The translations under genes were made by a program, and so were the position numbers. DNA of 61,629 nucleotides from Clostridia bacterium (GTDB taxonomy: Bacteria > Bacillota > Clostridia > Christensenellales > Borkfalkiaceae): assembly GCA_017445995.1 (NCBI GenBank), contig JAFSRT010000010.1, positions 1-61,629 of the forward strand, written 5' to 3'. Shown here one piece after another: positions 1 to 8,714 of this stretch (positions are counted from its first letter, which is position 1; each line of letters starts with the position of its first letter). The notes beneath the pieces were generated by a model. It did no database searches. It was not told the origin of the DNA and was given only the letters and a program-made list of their open reading frames with translations.

Positions 1-1448
1 ACGGAACGTCAGTTACCGCACCGAGTGAACCGACAAAAGACGGATATGCTTTCGTTTCTTGGTGTACCGACTCTACGTTAAATACGGCGGTAAGTTGGCC
101 TGTTACCGTAACGGGCAACGTTACTTACTACGCTAAATGGAACGAAAAGGTCGATATGAAAGGATATCTGTCGTCATTAAAGAGTGCGCTGATACAAGAC
201 CCGTATTCTTATATTCCTGACACTATGCGCCCGACAAACACGAGTAATTACGTTTCTGAACAAGACGTTACTTATGACTTTACGACTTTTACAAACGTGA
301 ACAATATCAAATACGGTGGATACGGCGAACAATGGCAAATGGTTGTTGACAACGTATCGCAAAGTGAAAAATTCTATACGGTATTTTCTTTGGCGGATAC
401 TGCAATAACGGCTTCCGTCGTTGCGTTCAATAATTGGTTTGACAACAACCCGAGTAGCACGAATAAAGATATTGACGAAACGGGCTATTATGCAAGCGTT
501 GAATTCAGCAAGGGAACTTTATATTATACGTTGCAATTAAAGACGAATTATACTATTCCTATGTTTGGTCAGGCTCAACCTTTAATCGAAATGGAATACA
601 ACGTATTATCGGGCGACAAGAGTGTTAAAGTTTCTTTAACGTCAACAAACGTTATGAGATATATAATTACTGAAAATACTTATAAGTTTGCTATCGAATA
701 CGGTATAAATAACGTTAACAGAACGGCATATTTTGAAATAACGAAGACGAAAGATACCTTGGAAGGTCATATCTACGAATATATAACGGCGTTAGGAAAA
801 GACGCAGTCAAGAGTTGTGCTGATTTCTATATAACGGACGATTATACTTCGGTCGTAGGAAATAAAGCAAGCGGAATCGTATTGATGGACGGTTATATCA
901 CCGAATTATATAATACTGAAACGGGTAAATTATTAGGATATAAAGTTCAGGAAAGCAAAACGATATTAGGCATTACTGCAACTTACAATACTCTTTGGTT
1001 CAACCTTAACAGTATTAGCGGAATAAGTTCCGTTAAGGCGATAGCAAACGGTTCAACTTTGCCAAACGAAAATAAACACGACGTTTACGTAAACGGCAAT
1101 AGTTCAATTTTTACACCGACCTATAATACAAAAGGTATAGGTTCTCTTAAAAAGAATACAAGCAGAAAATACGATATTGAAATGAGAACGCAATACTTCT
1201 ATAACGAAGTGGACGGCAAACTCGTTTGCTATGAAGTTGAAATTCCTATGATGTTTATTCAGGACGGAGATAACTATAACAGTTTTACTTCGGATATGAC
1301 TAATACGAACGGTATTAACGCAACTGTAAACGTTTCGAACGCGGTGTTAACGCAGATAAGGACGGACTATGTAGAATTGATACCAGTATTTATTACAAAT
1401 AAGGAAGAGTGGAATTCCGAAGTAATTATCGCTTGGATAGAAGAATAG
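1..1448 (+). CDS. Surface protein with InlB-type repeat, 5' end missing
   Basis: The reading frame is open from base 3, so the gene begins before the window. The first ~50 visible residues match a Listeria-Bacteroides (InlB B-type) repeat: a PxxPTKDGYAF core, a W-C-T-D element and the closing VTYYAKWN. An ATG at 156 lies just after this repeat and is not the true start. The remaining ~430 residues are rich in N, T, Y and V and look like beta-structure; I do not recognise the domain. There is no LPXTG motif or C-terminal membrane segment, so the attachment mode is unknown and may lie in the missing part. Repeats of this type occur in secreted or cell-wall proteins; an extracellular role is inferred. 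The gene ends before a hairpin terminator. Confidence 0.75.
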   Translation, partial: GTSVTAPSEPTKDGYAFVSWCTDSTLNTAVSWPVTVTGNVTYYAKWNEKVDMKGYLSSLKSALIQDPYSYIPDTMRPTNTSNYVSEQDVTYDFTTFTNVNNIKYGGYGEQWQMVVDNVSQSEKFYTVFSLADTAITASVVAFNNWFDNNPSSTNKDIDETGYYASVEFSKGTLYYTLQLKTNYTIPMFGQAQPLIEMEYNVLSGDKSVKVSLTSTNVMRYIITENTYKFAIEYGINNVNRTAYFEITKTKDTLEGHIYEYITALGKDAVKSCADFYITDDYTSVVGNKASGIVLMDGYITELYNTETGKLLGYKVQESKTILGITATYNTLWFNLNSISGISSVKAIANGSTLPNENKHDVYVNGNSSIFTPTYNTKGIGSLKKNTSRKYDIEMRTQYFYNEVDGKLVCYEVEIPMMFIQDGDNYNSFTSDMTNTNGINATVNVSNAVLTQIRTDYVELIPVFITNKEEWNSEVIIAWIEE

Positions 1449-1470
1449 TTTAATATCTTCTTAAAATGAA

Positions 1471-1510
1471 AAACCCTTGCGGCGAGAGTAATCGCCACAA
1501 GGGTTTTATC
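1471..1510 (+). terminator. Intrinsic terminator after surface protein gene
   Basis: An inverted repeat pairs AAACCCTTGCGGCGA with TCGCCACAAGGGTTT, with one mismatch, and is followed by a T-rich tract. The right arm is part of a duplicated 36-bp segment. Confidence 0.75.
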
Positions 1511-1566
1511 TTTTATCTTTCGTTAATTAGCGCCACAAGGGTTTTATCTTTTATCTTTCGTTAATT
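1493..1566. repeat. 36-bp direct repeat, two copies 2 bp apart
   Basis: The segment at 1493-1528 is repeated exactly at 1531-1566, separated by AG. Each copy contains the right arm and T-rich tail of the upstream terminator. The second copy overlaps the last codons of the convergent TetR gene. It looks like a local tandem duplication in a convergent intergenic space. Confidence 0.9.
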
Positions 1567-2133
1567 GCGGAAAACGGTTGCAACTGCGGTGAAATATTTA
1601 AGTAGTTCGTCCTTCGAATAGTCATAAGCAGAACGGACGTAGGATAAACCGATGTTGGCAACGCCACCCGTGAATAAATCTATTATCAGGTCGTTAGGCA
1701 TATTTTCTTTTTCGGGGAAGTGGTTTTCCGATAAAAGATAGGTGATATTCTTTTTAAGAAACCCGACTAAAAGCCCCGCTATCTTGTCAACGCCGTTGTT
1801 TTCAAGAATTTTAAGAATTTTTTCTCTGTATGCGTCTAAATATTCTACTATCATCGCGATAAGCGCAACGAACATCTCGTTAATACTTGAAAAACTGCGT
1901 TTCTTGATTGCCGATAAAAACAGTTCTTTCTGCTTTTCTTCGATAGCAAACTCAAAAAGTTTTTCTTTGCTGGTAAAGTGGTTATAGAAAGTAGCCCTTC
2001 TTACCATCGCTTTATCACAAATGTCGATTACGCTTATTTTATCGAAAGACTTTTCTTCGATAAGCGCGAAAAGTGCCTGACACAAAAGCCGTCTGCTTCT
2101 TACCACCCTTAAATCTTCTTTATTCTTTTTCAT
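1561..2133 (-). CDS. TetR/AcrR family transcriptional regulator
   Basis: A 190-residue protein with the N-terminal TetR helix-turn-helix: RRLLCQALFALIEEKSF, then ISVIDICDKAMVRRATFYNHF at about residues 14-55, followed by a divergent all-helical ligand domain. It should bind DNA as a dimer and release it on ligand binding. The gene has its own sigma-A promoter, with a 16-bp palindrome between promoter and start codon that suggests autorepression. The neighbour at 2373 is divergently transcribed and is a possible second target. The ligand cannot be inferred. Confidence 0.9.
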   Translation of the reverse strand: MKKNKEDLRVVRSRRLLCQALFALIEEKSFDKISVIDICDKAMVRRATFYNHFTSKEKLFEFAIEEKQKELFLSAIKKRSFSSINEMFVALIAMIVEYLDAYREKILKILENNGVDKIAGLLVGFLKKNITYLLSENHFPEKENMPNDLIIDLFTGGVANIGLSYVRSAYDYSKDELLKYFTAVATVFRN

Positions 2134-2156
2134 TTTCGTTCCCCTTATTATATAAA

Positions 2157-2172
2157 GATTATTAAAATAATC
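2157..2172. promoter_or_regulatory. Palindrome, candidate TetR operator
   Basis: The perfect palindrome GATTATTAAAATAATC lies in the leader of the TetR gene, downstream of its -10 box. Position and symmetry fit an autoregulatory operator; binding is inferred. Confidence 0.45.
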
Positions 2173-2201
2173 AAGCTACGTACGATAAACTCTTTTTTAA
2201 G

Positions 2202-2230
2202 ATTATATCATATATTAGAACAAAAGTCAA
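2202..2230 (-). promoter_or_regulatory. Sigma-A promoter for TetR gene
   Basis: Read on the minus strand: TTGACT, a 17-nt spacer, TATAAT. Confidence 0.8.
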
Positions 2231-2302
2231 TAAAGAATACAAATGTCTAATATCTTATCGAAAACGGCGGAAAAGGCAGATTAAAAAAGGACAAAAAACG
2301 GC

Positions 2303-2331
2303 TTGATTTTAGCGGGGTTTTGGTGTAAGAT
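2303..2331 (+). promoter_or_regulatory. Candidate promoter for CvpA-like gene
   Basis: TTGATT (2303-2308), 17 nt, TAAGAT (2326-2331), about 40 nt before the start codon. Confidence 0.5.
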
Positions 2332-2372
2332 TATATTACCGAGAAAAAGGGAATACTAATAAAGGTGTAATA

Positions 2373-2966
2373 ATGGTTCTTGCGGACGGAATTGCAATCG
2401 GCGTAGCATTGTTTGCGGTGATATCGGGGCTACTTTTGGGGTTTGGCAAACAGTTATATTTCATATCGGGCGGAATAGTCGGGTTTATTATTTCGTCGGT
2501 AGTCGCATATTTTTTATACGGCGCGGTTTTAAATATTCCGTTTGTTTCTGAACTGTTAAGTAAAATAATCTCTAAACTTGCCGAACAGAACAACGCGGTT
2601 TGCGACTTTTTGATTAAGATGCGAATTGAACTCGTTGTATACTGCGTCGCTTTATTTATGATTATTCAGGTAATACGAATAATCGTGTTTATGATAATAA
2701 AGGATACGTTTGAAATCGATAACGTCGTAATAAGGGTTATAAATAAAGTGTTCGGCGTTATATTAAGCCTTTGCTTAACGTTTGCGCTTATGCTTATCGT
2801 ATTCCAGATAATATACTGGGTGAAAGGCACGGACGCGGGGCTTTACGGATATTTACAAGGCAGTTTATTTAAACTTGATTACGTGTACCTTAATAACCCG
2901 CTATTAAAGTTTGTCGACCAAATACGTTTACCGCAATATATTCTGGACTTAATCAATAAAAAATAA
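2373..2966 (+). CDS. CvpA-like integral membrane protein
   Basis: A 197-residue protein with about four hydrophobic segments (near residues 5-27, 30-52, 85-110 and 125-150) and a short hydrophilic tail. The layout and the early DGIAIGVALFAVISGLLLG segment resemble the CvpA (colicin V production) family, whose members sit in the inner membrane; their biochemical role is poorly known. The ATG follows AAAGGTG at suitable spacing. It stands alone between its own promoter and a strong terminator. The family assignment rests on topology and N-terminal resemblance, so it is moderate only. Confidence 0.6.
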   Translation: MVLADGIAIGVALFAVISGLLLGFGKQLYFISGGIVGFIISSVVAYFLYGAVLNIPFVSELLSKIISKLAEQNNAVCDFLIKMRIELVVYCVALFMIIQVIRIIVFMIIKDTFEIDNVVIRVINKVFGVILSLCLTFALMLIVFQIIYWVKGTDAGLYGYLQGSLFKLDYVYLNNPLLKFVDQIRLPQYILDLINKK

Positions 2967-2995
2967 AAACAAGCCGAAAGGCTTGTTTTTTGTTT
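2966..2995 (+). terminator. Intrinsic terminator, likely bidirectional
   Basis: AAAACAAGCC, a GAAA tetraloop, then GGCTTGTTTT and a T run. A-rich sequence on the other side lets it also serve the convergent gene ending at 3007. Confidence 0.9.
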
Positions 2996-3006
2996 TCGAT
3001 AAATAT

Positions 3007-3882
3007 TTACGGTCTTAACATACGCAGGGTGTTTTTGACTATTTCAACGTTAAACGGTATACCGTCGTACAGTTCGCCGTCCACGTTTACGGTGATAGGG
3101 TAATCGGTTTTAATCGAAACCGACTGCATTACCGTATGTTCAGTTTCAGGAAAAGATAAAACCTTGCCCGCTTTCAGTTTATTAAAAGACGCAATAAGTT
3201 TTAATTTATTCATCTTTTTAACGGTTAAAAAATCCAACTGATTATCGAACGCGACGGCAGGCGGACAGATTGCTATTCCGCCACCGTAACGGAAACCGTT
3301 TGCGATACATACAATAAACGAAGTATACTTTTTTTCTTCGCCGTTTACGTTTACGTAAAAATCGGTGTACTTAAAGTCGTGTAAAGTCTTAAAAAGGCAT
3401 TTTGCATAGCCTATTTTAGTCTTTTTCTTTAAGGCGTTATATCTTTTAAGAACGTCCACGTCTATTCCCGCGCCGATAATATTTATACCGCGAACGGACG
3501 GCATTTGCATAAAATCGGTAAACTTCGGTTCGGCGGTAAGTATTACGTCGAGAGCCTTTTCGACGTCGTTCGGCATACCGATTGCGGCGGCAAAATCGTT
3601 GCCCGTTCCGCACGGCAAAAGCCCGAGAACGGTTTTATCGAAATCAGAAAAACCGTTAATAACGTCGTGCAGAGTGCCGTCGCCCCCTGCGACGATAATT
3701 TTTTCCGCGCCGTTTTCTATAAGTGTTTTAGTGATTTCCGTTGCGTGCTTAAAACGTTCGGTAAAATGAAACCGATAATCGGCGTTTTTGCTTTTTAAGT
3801 AGTTTTCAATGACTACGAGTTTATTTTTCATTTTTTTGCCTGTTTTATCGCCGGCAATAGGGTTTATTATAAAATCCAACAT
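3007..3882 (-). CDS. Diacylglycerol kinase family lipid kinase (DagK/YegS type)
   Basis: A 291-residue protein with the catalytic core of the DAGK superfamily: GGDGT at residues 66-70 for nucleotide binding and CGTGNDFA at 91-98. It has the usual two-domain layout, with a C-terminal beta-rich domain ending near TVNVDGELYDGIPF. Such enzymes phosphorylate diacylglycerol or related lipids with ATP at the membrane, recycling lipid headgroup by-products; the exact lipid is not visible. The start at 3882 has only a weak Shine-Dalgarno. Its promoter overlaps that of the divergent cca gene. Confidence 0.88.
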   Translation of the reverse strand: MLDFIINPIAGDKTGKKMKNKLVVIENYLKSKNADYRFHFTERFKHATEITKTLIENGAEKIIVAGGDGTLHDVINGFSDFDKTVLGLLPCGTGNDFAAAIGMPNDVEKALDVILTAEPKFTDFMQMPSVRGINIIGAGIDVDVLKRYNALKKKTKIGYAKCLFKTLHDFKYTDFYVNVNGEEKKYTSFIVCIANGFRYGGGIAICPPAVAFDNQLDFLTVKKMNKLKLIASFNKLKAGKVLSFPETEHTVMQSVSIKTDYPITVNVDGELYDGIPFNVEIVKNTLRMLRP

Positions 3883-3903
3883 AATTTTCTTTACCGTACT
3901 ATT

Positions 3904-3932
3904 ATTTTACATTATTTTATTTCAAATTTCAA
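3904..3932 (-). promoter_or_regulatory. Promoter for lipid kinase gene
   Basis: Minus strand TTGAAA, 17-nt spacer, TAAAAT. It physically overlaps the candidate cca promoter on the other strand. Confidence 0.65.
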
Positions 3933-3948
3933 CCTTTTATGTTAAAAT
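3920..3948 (+). promoter_or_regulatory. Candidate promoter for cca, leaderless
   Basis: A weak TTTCAA (3920-3925), 17 nt, then TAAAAT (3943-3948). The cca ATG begins at 3955, where transcription would be expected to start. Confidence 0.5.
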
Positions 3949-3954
3949 GTTTGT

Positions 3955-5226
3955 ATGACGATAAAATTAAACGACGTTAAAAATATCGCCGAGAAACTCG
4001 AAAATCCACTTTTCGTGGTCGGCGGGCTTATAAGAAATTATCTTATTTCGGGGGAAATAAATACCGATATCGACCTATGCGGTGCGTATAAAACGGAAGA
4101 ACTTTTGCCCGTTTTAATTGACTGCGGATTTTTCGTCGTCGCCGAATATAAAAGAACGGGGACAATAGTCTTTACAAAAAACGGCGTTAAGTACGAGTAT
4201 ACGACTTTTCGCACGGAAAGTTATAACGTCGGCGGAAATCATACGCCGTTTGAAGTTTGTTTTACAGACGACGTTATTGCCGACGCGAAACGGCGTGATT
4301 TTACCTGCAACGCCGTTTATTACGATATTAAGAAAAAACAAATAACCGATCCGTTAAATAAAGGGGTTGCCGACATTAAAAACAGGGTCTTAGACACCGT
4401 TATTTCGCCCGATAAGGTTTTTGCTTCCGACGGGTTAAGGCTTATGCGTCTTGCGCGGTTTTGCGGTGAACTTTCTTTCTCGCCGAAAAAAAGCGTTATC
4501 GTATCCGCCGAAAAAAACCGCTATAACGTTTCAGATATTTCGGGCGAACGCATTTATTCCGAACTGAAAAGCATTTTATACGCCGATAAAAAATACTCGT
4601 TTTCGGGCGCAAACGGGCATATAGTTGCACTTAACGTCTTAAACGATATAGGCGTTATAAACGTTCTTTTCGGTATAGATAAAGCCGATTTTGATAGTGT
4701 TATAAAAATAGTAAGATCAGACGTTTCCGATAGGCTTTCCGCCTTTTTATACGGCGTAATTAGTCTGTCTGACGATACAAAAAAGGCGTTAAAAAATATA
4801 AACACACGGTTAAAACCCGACAAAAAAACGGTAGGAAAAATCAAGCGGTTTTTATCTTTCGACGAATTTTTGTCGCAAAAAAACAGCAAGGGACGTATAA
4901 GGTATTTTCTTGCCGTAAACCGCGATTTAATTAAAGATTATTTATCAGTAAAAAAAGCGCAAGGGACTACGGGTAAAAATGCGGGCGCAAGGCAAAATGC
5001 CGATAAACTTTTATCGGTATTATTAAAAATGGAAAAGGAAGGTGCGCCGTTTTCTTTTTCCGACTTAAATATCGGTGCACAAGAAATTATAAATTGCGGG
5101 GTTATAGGAAAAGATATTCAAGTTATAAGGGAAAAGTTGCTGTTTTACGCGGTTAATCACCCGAAGAAAAATAAAAAAGACAATTTACAAAAATTGTTAA
5201 TGAAACTTACCCGTAAGTCTTATTGA
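3955..5226 (+). CDS. cca: CCA tRNA nucleotidyltransferase
   Basis: A 423-residue class II nucleotidyltransferase that adds or repairs the 3' CCA end of tRNAs. Visible motifs are VGG at 22-24, the metal-binding DID at 38-40, the RRDFTCNA motif starting at R113, the SDGLRLMRLARF helix and ISGERIYSEL. The C-terminal half is the helical tRNA-binding part. The length fits full CCA-adding enzymes; a split A-adding or CC-adding role cannot be excluded from motifs alone. There is no Shine-Dalgarno before the ATG and a -10 box lies only 6 nt upstream, which suggests a leaderless transcript. Its TGA stop overlaps the -35 box of the next gene. Confidence 0.92.
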   Translation: MTIKLNDVKNIAEKLENPLFVVGGLIRNYLISGEINTDIDLCGAYKTEELLPVLIDCGFFVVAEYKRTGTIVFTKNGVKYEYTTFRTESYNVGGNHTPFEVCFTDDVIADAKRRDFTCNAVYYDIKKKQITDPLNKGVADIKNRVLDTVISPDKVFASDGLRLMRLARFCGELSFSPKKSVIVSAEKNRYNVSDISGERIYSELKSILYADKKYSFSGANGHIVALNVLNDIGVINVLFGIDKADFDSVIKIVRSDVSDRLSAFLYGVISLSDDTKKALKNINTRLKPDKKTVGKIKRFLSFDEFLSQKNSKGRIRYFLAVNRDLIKDYLSVKKAQGTTGKNAGARQNADKLLSVLLKMEKEGAPFSFSDLNIGAQEIINCGVIGKDIQVIREKLLFYAVNHPKKNKKDNLQKLLMKLTRKSY

Positions 5227-5251
5227 CAAAAAAATAAAATTAAAGTATAAT
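5223..5251 (+). promoter_or_regulatory. Sigma-A promoter for repeat protein gene
   Basis: TTGACA (5223-5228), 17-nt A/T-rich spacer, TATAAT (5246-5251): a consensus promoter. The -35 box includes part of the cca stop codon. Confidence 0.85.
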
Positions 5252-5312
5252 TTATAAATAATATAACTTTTTTAACTCGGTTTATTTATGAGACCGTTTT
5301 ATAGGGGTAATT

Positions 5313-7829
5313 ATGACGGAAGAAGAGAAAAAGGAAAGAGAAGAAGCGAAAAGATTAAGGCACGCCAAAAAGGCGGAAAAGGCTTTAAGACACAGAATAC
5401 TAAAAAACTTCTTTTTGGTGGTAACGGGCTTTATTCTCAGTATAGTAATGATAGTAAGCACCGTCTTTGTAGGCGTGGGCGTTATTCCGCTTAAAACTTG
5501 GCTTAGTTTATCGGGCGTTAAATCCGTAAACGTAGATATTGACGGAACGGGTAGCCGTGATCACGAAATCGACGAAGTTATAAGCGAAGAAGTGTTGTCA
5601 AAAAGTGCGCTTGCAATCTTAACTAATATCGGAAACTATAAAATAGAAGACGCAAAGATTGTCGGCGGGCTTTTAAAAAGCATTTTGGAATCGACGAGTG
5701 TAATTAGTCTCGATAACTCGCAGGATTTAAATCAGTTAGGGCTGTTTGAGTTCGATAAACTCATCAATTATATCTGTCTTAATTCTTCCGCACTCGGCGA
5801 CACGATAAAAGATATAGGTATCTTTGAATATACGCCTGTCGACGCCGGCGACAGTTTTTTGGCGCTTAAAAAAGAATACGAAAAGTACGAAAGTTATGAT
5901 TACCAGAATTTTGAATATCACGAATATATCGAAAAACCGTATAATGCGTATATCGAAGTAGAAGACCCTACGGGCGACTTTGACGAGACGTTATACTTTT
6001 ATTACGACGAAGGTGAAGCGACGTATAAAAATGCTTACGATAACGGCATTAAAGTTGCGGACAGCGAAGGTAAACAGTTATACGTAAAGAATACCGAAAG
6101 TAAATCTTTATATTACTATTACGACAATGTGGATAACGTTTATAAAAACGCATTTGATAGTCAAGGCAATTATATTACGGGCGTTGAAGGAACGCAGTTA
6201 TATGTTAAAAATCCGCGTAAAAAATCGGTATATTTCTATTACGACGATACCGACGGGCTTTATAAAAACGCCTTTAACGAAGACGGCACAATAGTCGACG
6301 GCGTAGACCCTTTGAACACATACTTAAGAACGGTCGATAAACCTACCGAAAATATGCACTTATATTATTGGATAAATAGCGGTAATTACGAAAAGGCGTT
6401 TGACGGCGAGAATTACGTTACGGGCGTTGATGAAACGACGCAATTATATAAGATAGTCGAACTTTGGACAAAACCTGAGTTTAATCAGGCAAAATATTAC
6501 TTTAAAAATATCGACGGACATTACGTTCCCGCGTTCGAAGGGGACGGACAGTACGTTGCGGGTATTGACGAACAAACCGATTTATACGAAAAAATTGAAT
6601 ATAATACAAAACTTTATTACTATTTAGACGAACAAGACGGTCAGTATAAAAAGGCTTATAACGATAACGGCGAAATGTTAAACGGTTTAGAAGAGCAACA
6701 ATTATACTATGCCGATTTATCGAAAGTCAATATCGGAACGTTGCAGGAAATTATCGGCGATAGGTTCAAAGTGCTTAAAGTTAAAAAAATATTTGAAACT
6801 TTTGGTGCTGAAAACGACACGATAAACAGTATTCTCGGAGATACGACGGTAAACGGGCTTGCTTCCTTTGACGCAAACAGCATAAAGTTAAGTGCGATTA
6901 TGGACGTTCCTACCGAAGAGAACGGCTACAAAAATAAAACCATGTACGATATTTTGTTGCAGTCGACGGATAGCGGGGAAAGAGAAACCTATACATACGA
7001 AGATATTACGATAGGCGACTTACAGTATTTCGATATCAATAAATTGCAACTGAAAGTCGTTTTGGAAAGGGATAAGAACGAAAATCTCTATACCATATTA
7101 GACGACGCTACCGAAGTTTACAGGCTAAACCATTTGGTAGAAGGCGAAGGCGGAACGTTGGTTCCTATGCCGACCAACGAAATATCTATCGGCGAATTAA
7201 ATACGGCAATCGTGTTCGGAAACATAAAACTTTCTTCCGTATTAAAAGCCGAAGAAATTGATGATAATAAGATACTTAAAAAACTTATTGAAGAAGACGT
7301 TAAATTGAAAGACGTTGGTGCGACGATAAACGATATGCCGATAACCGATATGTTCGATATCGAAGTGTGGACGAAAGACAGTTCTAAAACGGTGGATGAA
7401 TATGCAAGATACGTTAAAGTGGTAGAAGATATAGTAGACGACCCGTTGACGCCCGACGTGGACGAAACCGCTACTGTTGTGCATTATGTTCTTACCGATA
7501 TAGAAGTTACGGAAGATAACGAAGTATATTATATTTCACACGACGCTTCGGTTTGGTTGTTCTTGCTGTATACGTCGGGCGAAACGGTGTTGAAAACCGA
7601 CGCGGACGCTACCGACCTGTTGGGTCTTGCAAGATATTACACCGAAAAGGAAAGCATTACATACCAAGATATGATAGATAGCATTAAATCGGCGTCTTCC
7701 GCAGTTATGACTTCTACCGTTCGTCAGATAGTTGACGCAGGTATTTTATCAAACGGCGCGAATTTCCATAGGATTTACGATATATCTATTCAACAGGCAA
7801 TCGAAACCGTTGCAAACGCAACTACTTAA
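5313..7829 (+). CDS. Membrane-anchored protein with six ~35-residue repeats, function unknown
   Basis: An 838-residue protein. Residues 1-31 are highly charged, 33-58 form one membrane helix, and the rest should lie outside the cell. From about 226 to 470 there are six degenerate repeats with the pattern LYYYYD..DG.YKNAF....GxxxTGVxxxxQLYxK, rich in Y, D and G. The flanking regions carry recurring IGDL/IGEL-type motifs (for example near 570 and 628), hinting at further diverged repeats. I do not recognise the family. ATG follows AGGGG. It has its own strong promoter and terminator, so it is a monocistronic gene. The tyrosine/acid-rich repeats superficially recall wall-binding repeats, but choline-binding residues are not evident. 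Confidence 0.8.
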   Translation: MTEEEKKEREEAKRLRHAKKAEKALRHRILKNFFLVVTGFILSIVMIVSTVFVGVGVIPLKTWLSLSGVKSVNVDIDGTGSRDHEIDEVISEEVLSKSALAILTNIGNYKIEDAKIVGGLLKSILESTSVISLDNSQDLNQLGLFEFDKLINYICLNSSALGDTIKDIGIFEYTPVDAGDSFLALKKEYEKYESYDYQNFEYHEYIEKPYNAYIEVEDPTGDFDETLYFYYDEGEATYKNAYDNGIKVADSEGKQLYVKNTESKSLYYYYDNVDNVYKNAFDSQGNYITGVEGTQLYVKNPRKKSVYFYYDDTDGLYKNAFNEDGTIVDGVDPLNTYLRTVDKPTENMHLYYWINSGNYEKAFDGENYVTGVDETTQLYKIVELWTKPEFNQAKYYFKNIDGHYVPAFEGDGQYVAGIDEQTDLYEKIEYNTKLYYYLDEQDGQYKKAYNDNGEMLNGLEEQQLYYADLSKVNIGTLQEIIGDRFKVLKVKKIFETFGAENDTINSILGDTTVNGLASFDANSIKLSAIMDVPTEENGYKNKTMYDILLQSTDSGERETYTYEDITIGDLQYFDINKLQLKVVLERDKNENLYTILDDATEVYRLNHLVEGEGGTLVPMPTNEISIGELNTAIVFGNIKLSSVLKAEEIDDNKILKKLIEEDVKLKDVGATINDMPITDMFDIEVWTKDSSKTVDEYARYVKVVEDIVDDPLTPDVDETATVVHYVLTDIEVTEDNEVYYISHDASVWLFLLYTSGETVLKTDADATDLLGLARYYTEKESITYQDMIDSIKSASSAVMTSTVRQIVDAGILSNGANFHRIYDISIQQAIETVANATT

Positions 7830-7841
7830 ATTAAAAACAGT

Positions 7842-7878
7842 AAAACACCCGTTAAGGAAAACCTTAGCGGGTGTTTTT
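7842..7878. terminator. Bidirectional intrinsic terminator
   Basis: AAACACCCGTTAAGG pairs with CCTTAGCGGGTGTTT (one G-T pair), with T runs on both strands. It serves the repeat protein gene and the convergent acyltransferase. Confidence 0.9.
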
Positions 7879-7883
7879 TATTA

Positions 7884-8714
7884 TTATTTATCGTCGCCGT
7901 AGGATAGCGGAACAGAATAAAACTTTTCGTAAAGCGACTTTACGGCGTTATAGTTTTTTTCCGCCATAACTTTTTCGTTTTCTTTTTCGCTTAACTTGTC
8001 GTCGTAAGAGATAGGGGGCAGAATAAACAGTGAAACCGCCTGAACGGGGTAGCCGTCGCTATCTTTTTTTTCGGTGTCTTCCATTGCCATAAACATAGGG
8101 ATAATCGGCACTTTGTTTTTTACGGCGAACCTGAACGCGCCGTTTTTATAAGGTCGCGGTTTACGGTAGTTCCACCACATTGCTTGTTCGGGGTAAATAA
8201 GTATTTTTTCACCGCGGGTTAAAAGGGTCGATAACGCCGAATAAAACTTTTTCATGGTTTGAATATTAGACGATAACGGCAACGTTCGCGCGTGCCTGAA
8301 TAAAAACCCGTAAAACCCGCGAAAGCCCGTGTAGTTGCCTTCGCGTATAACTTTATAAAGCCCGTGTTTACCGAGTTCTTTTTTAAAAGTTTTCGCGATA
8401 AAATAATTGTCGTAAAAAGCGAAGTGATTGCAAGTGATTATCGCCCCGCCCGAAACCTTTTTGAAATTTTCTTTGCCGTACACCGCTTTTAAGAGTATTT
8501 CGCCCTTTTTCTCTAAACGGTGATAAAATCTTTCGCCTAACTTATAGGCAAGTTTAGACTTTAATTCGGAAAAGGGTTTTTTATTTAGGTAATCGACTTT
8601 ATGCGGTAAAAGAGTTGTATAAGGCGGGTCGTCTTCCACGTCCTTATCGAAAATGCCTTGCCTTTCGTATTCGCTTATTTTATTTAATATCGTTTGCTTT
8701 TGTTCCGATAGCAT
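7884..8714 (-). CDS. 1-acyl-sn-glycerol-3-phosphate acyltransferase family protein (PlsC type)
   Basis: A 276-residue protein with the acyltransferase HX4D motif (H97 to D102 in NHFAFYD) and a later IYPEQAMWW block equivalent to the conserved glycerol-phosphate binding motif. Family members transfer an acyl chain to lysophosphatidate or other lipid acceptors at the membrane. The first ~75 residues are a non-hydrophobic extension. Its start overlaps the stop of the upstream GT8 gene by one base (TGATG), so the two are translationally coupled. A joint role in a glycolipid or modified envelope lipid is inferred. Confidence 0.82.
   Translation of the reverse strand: MLSEQKQTILNKISEYERQGIFDKDVEDDPPYTTLLPHKVDYLNKKPFSELKSKLAYKLGERFYHRLEKKGEILLKAVYGKENFKKVSGGAIITCNHFAFYDNYFIAKTFKKELGKHGLYKVIREGNYTGFRGFYGFLFRHARTLPLSSNIQTMKKFYSALSTLLTRGEKILIYPEQAMWWNYRKPRPYKNGAFRFAVKNKVPIIPMFMAMEDTEKKDSDGYPVQAVSLFILPPISYDDKLSEKENEKVMAEKNYNAVKSLYEKFYSVPLSYGDDK

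Noticed and set aside
5288..5494. 68-residue frame at the start of the repeat protein gene
   Set aside because: It is an out-of-frame reading of the charged N-terminus of the 838-residue protein, which has the better ribosome binding site.
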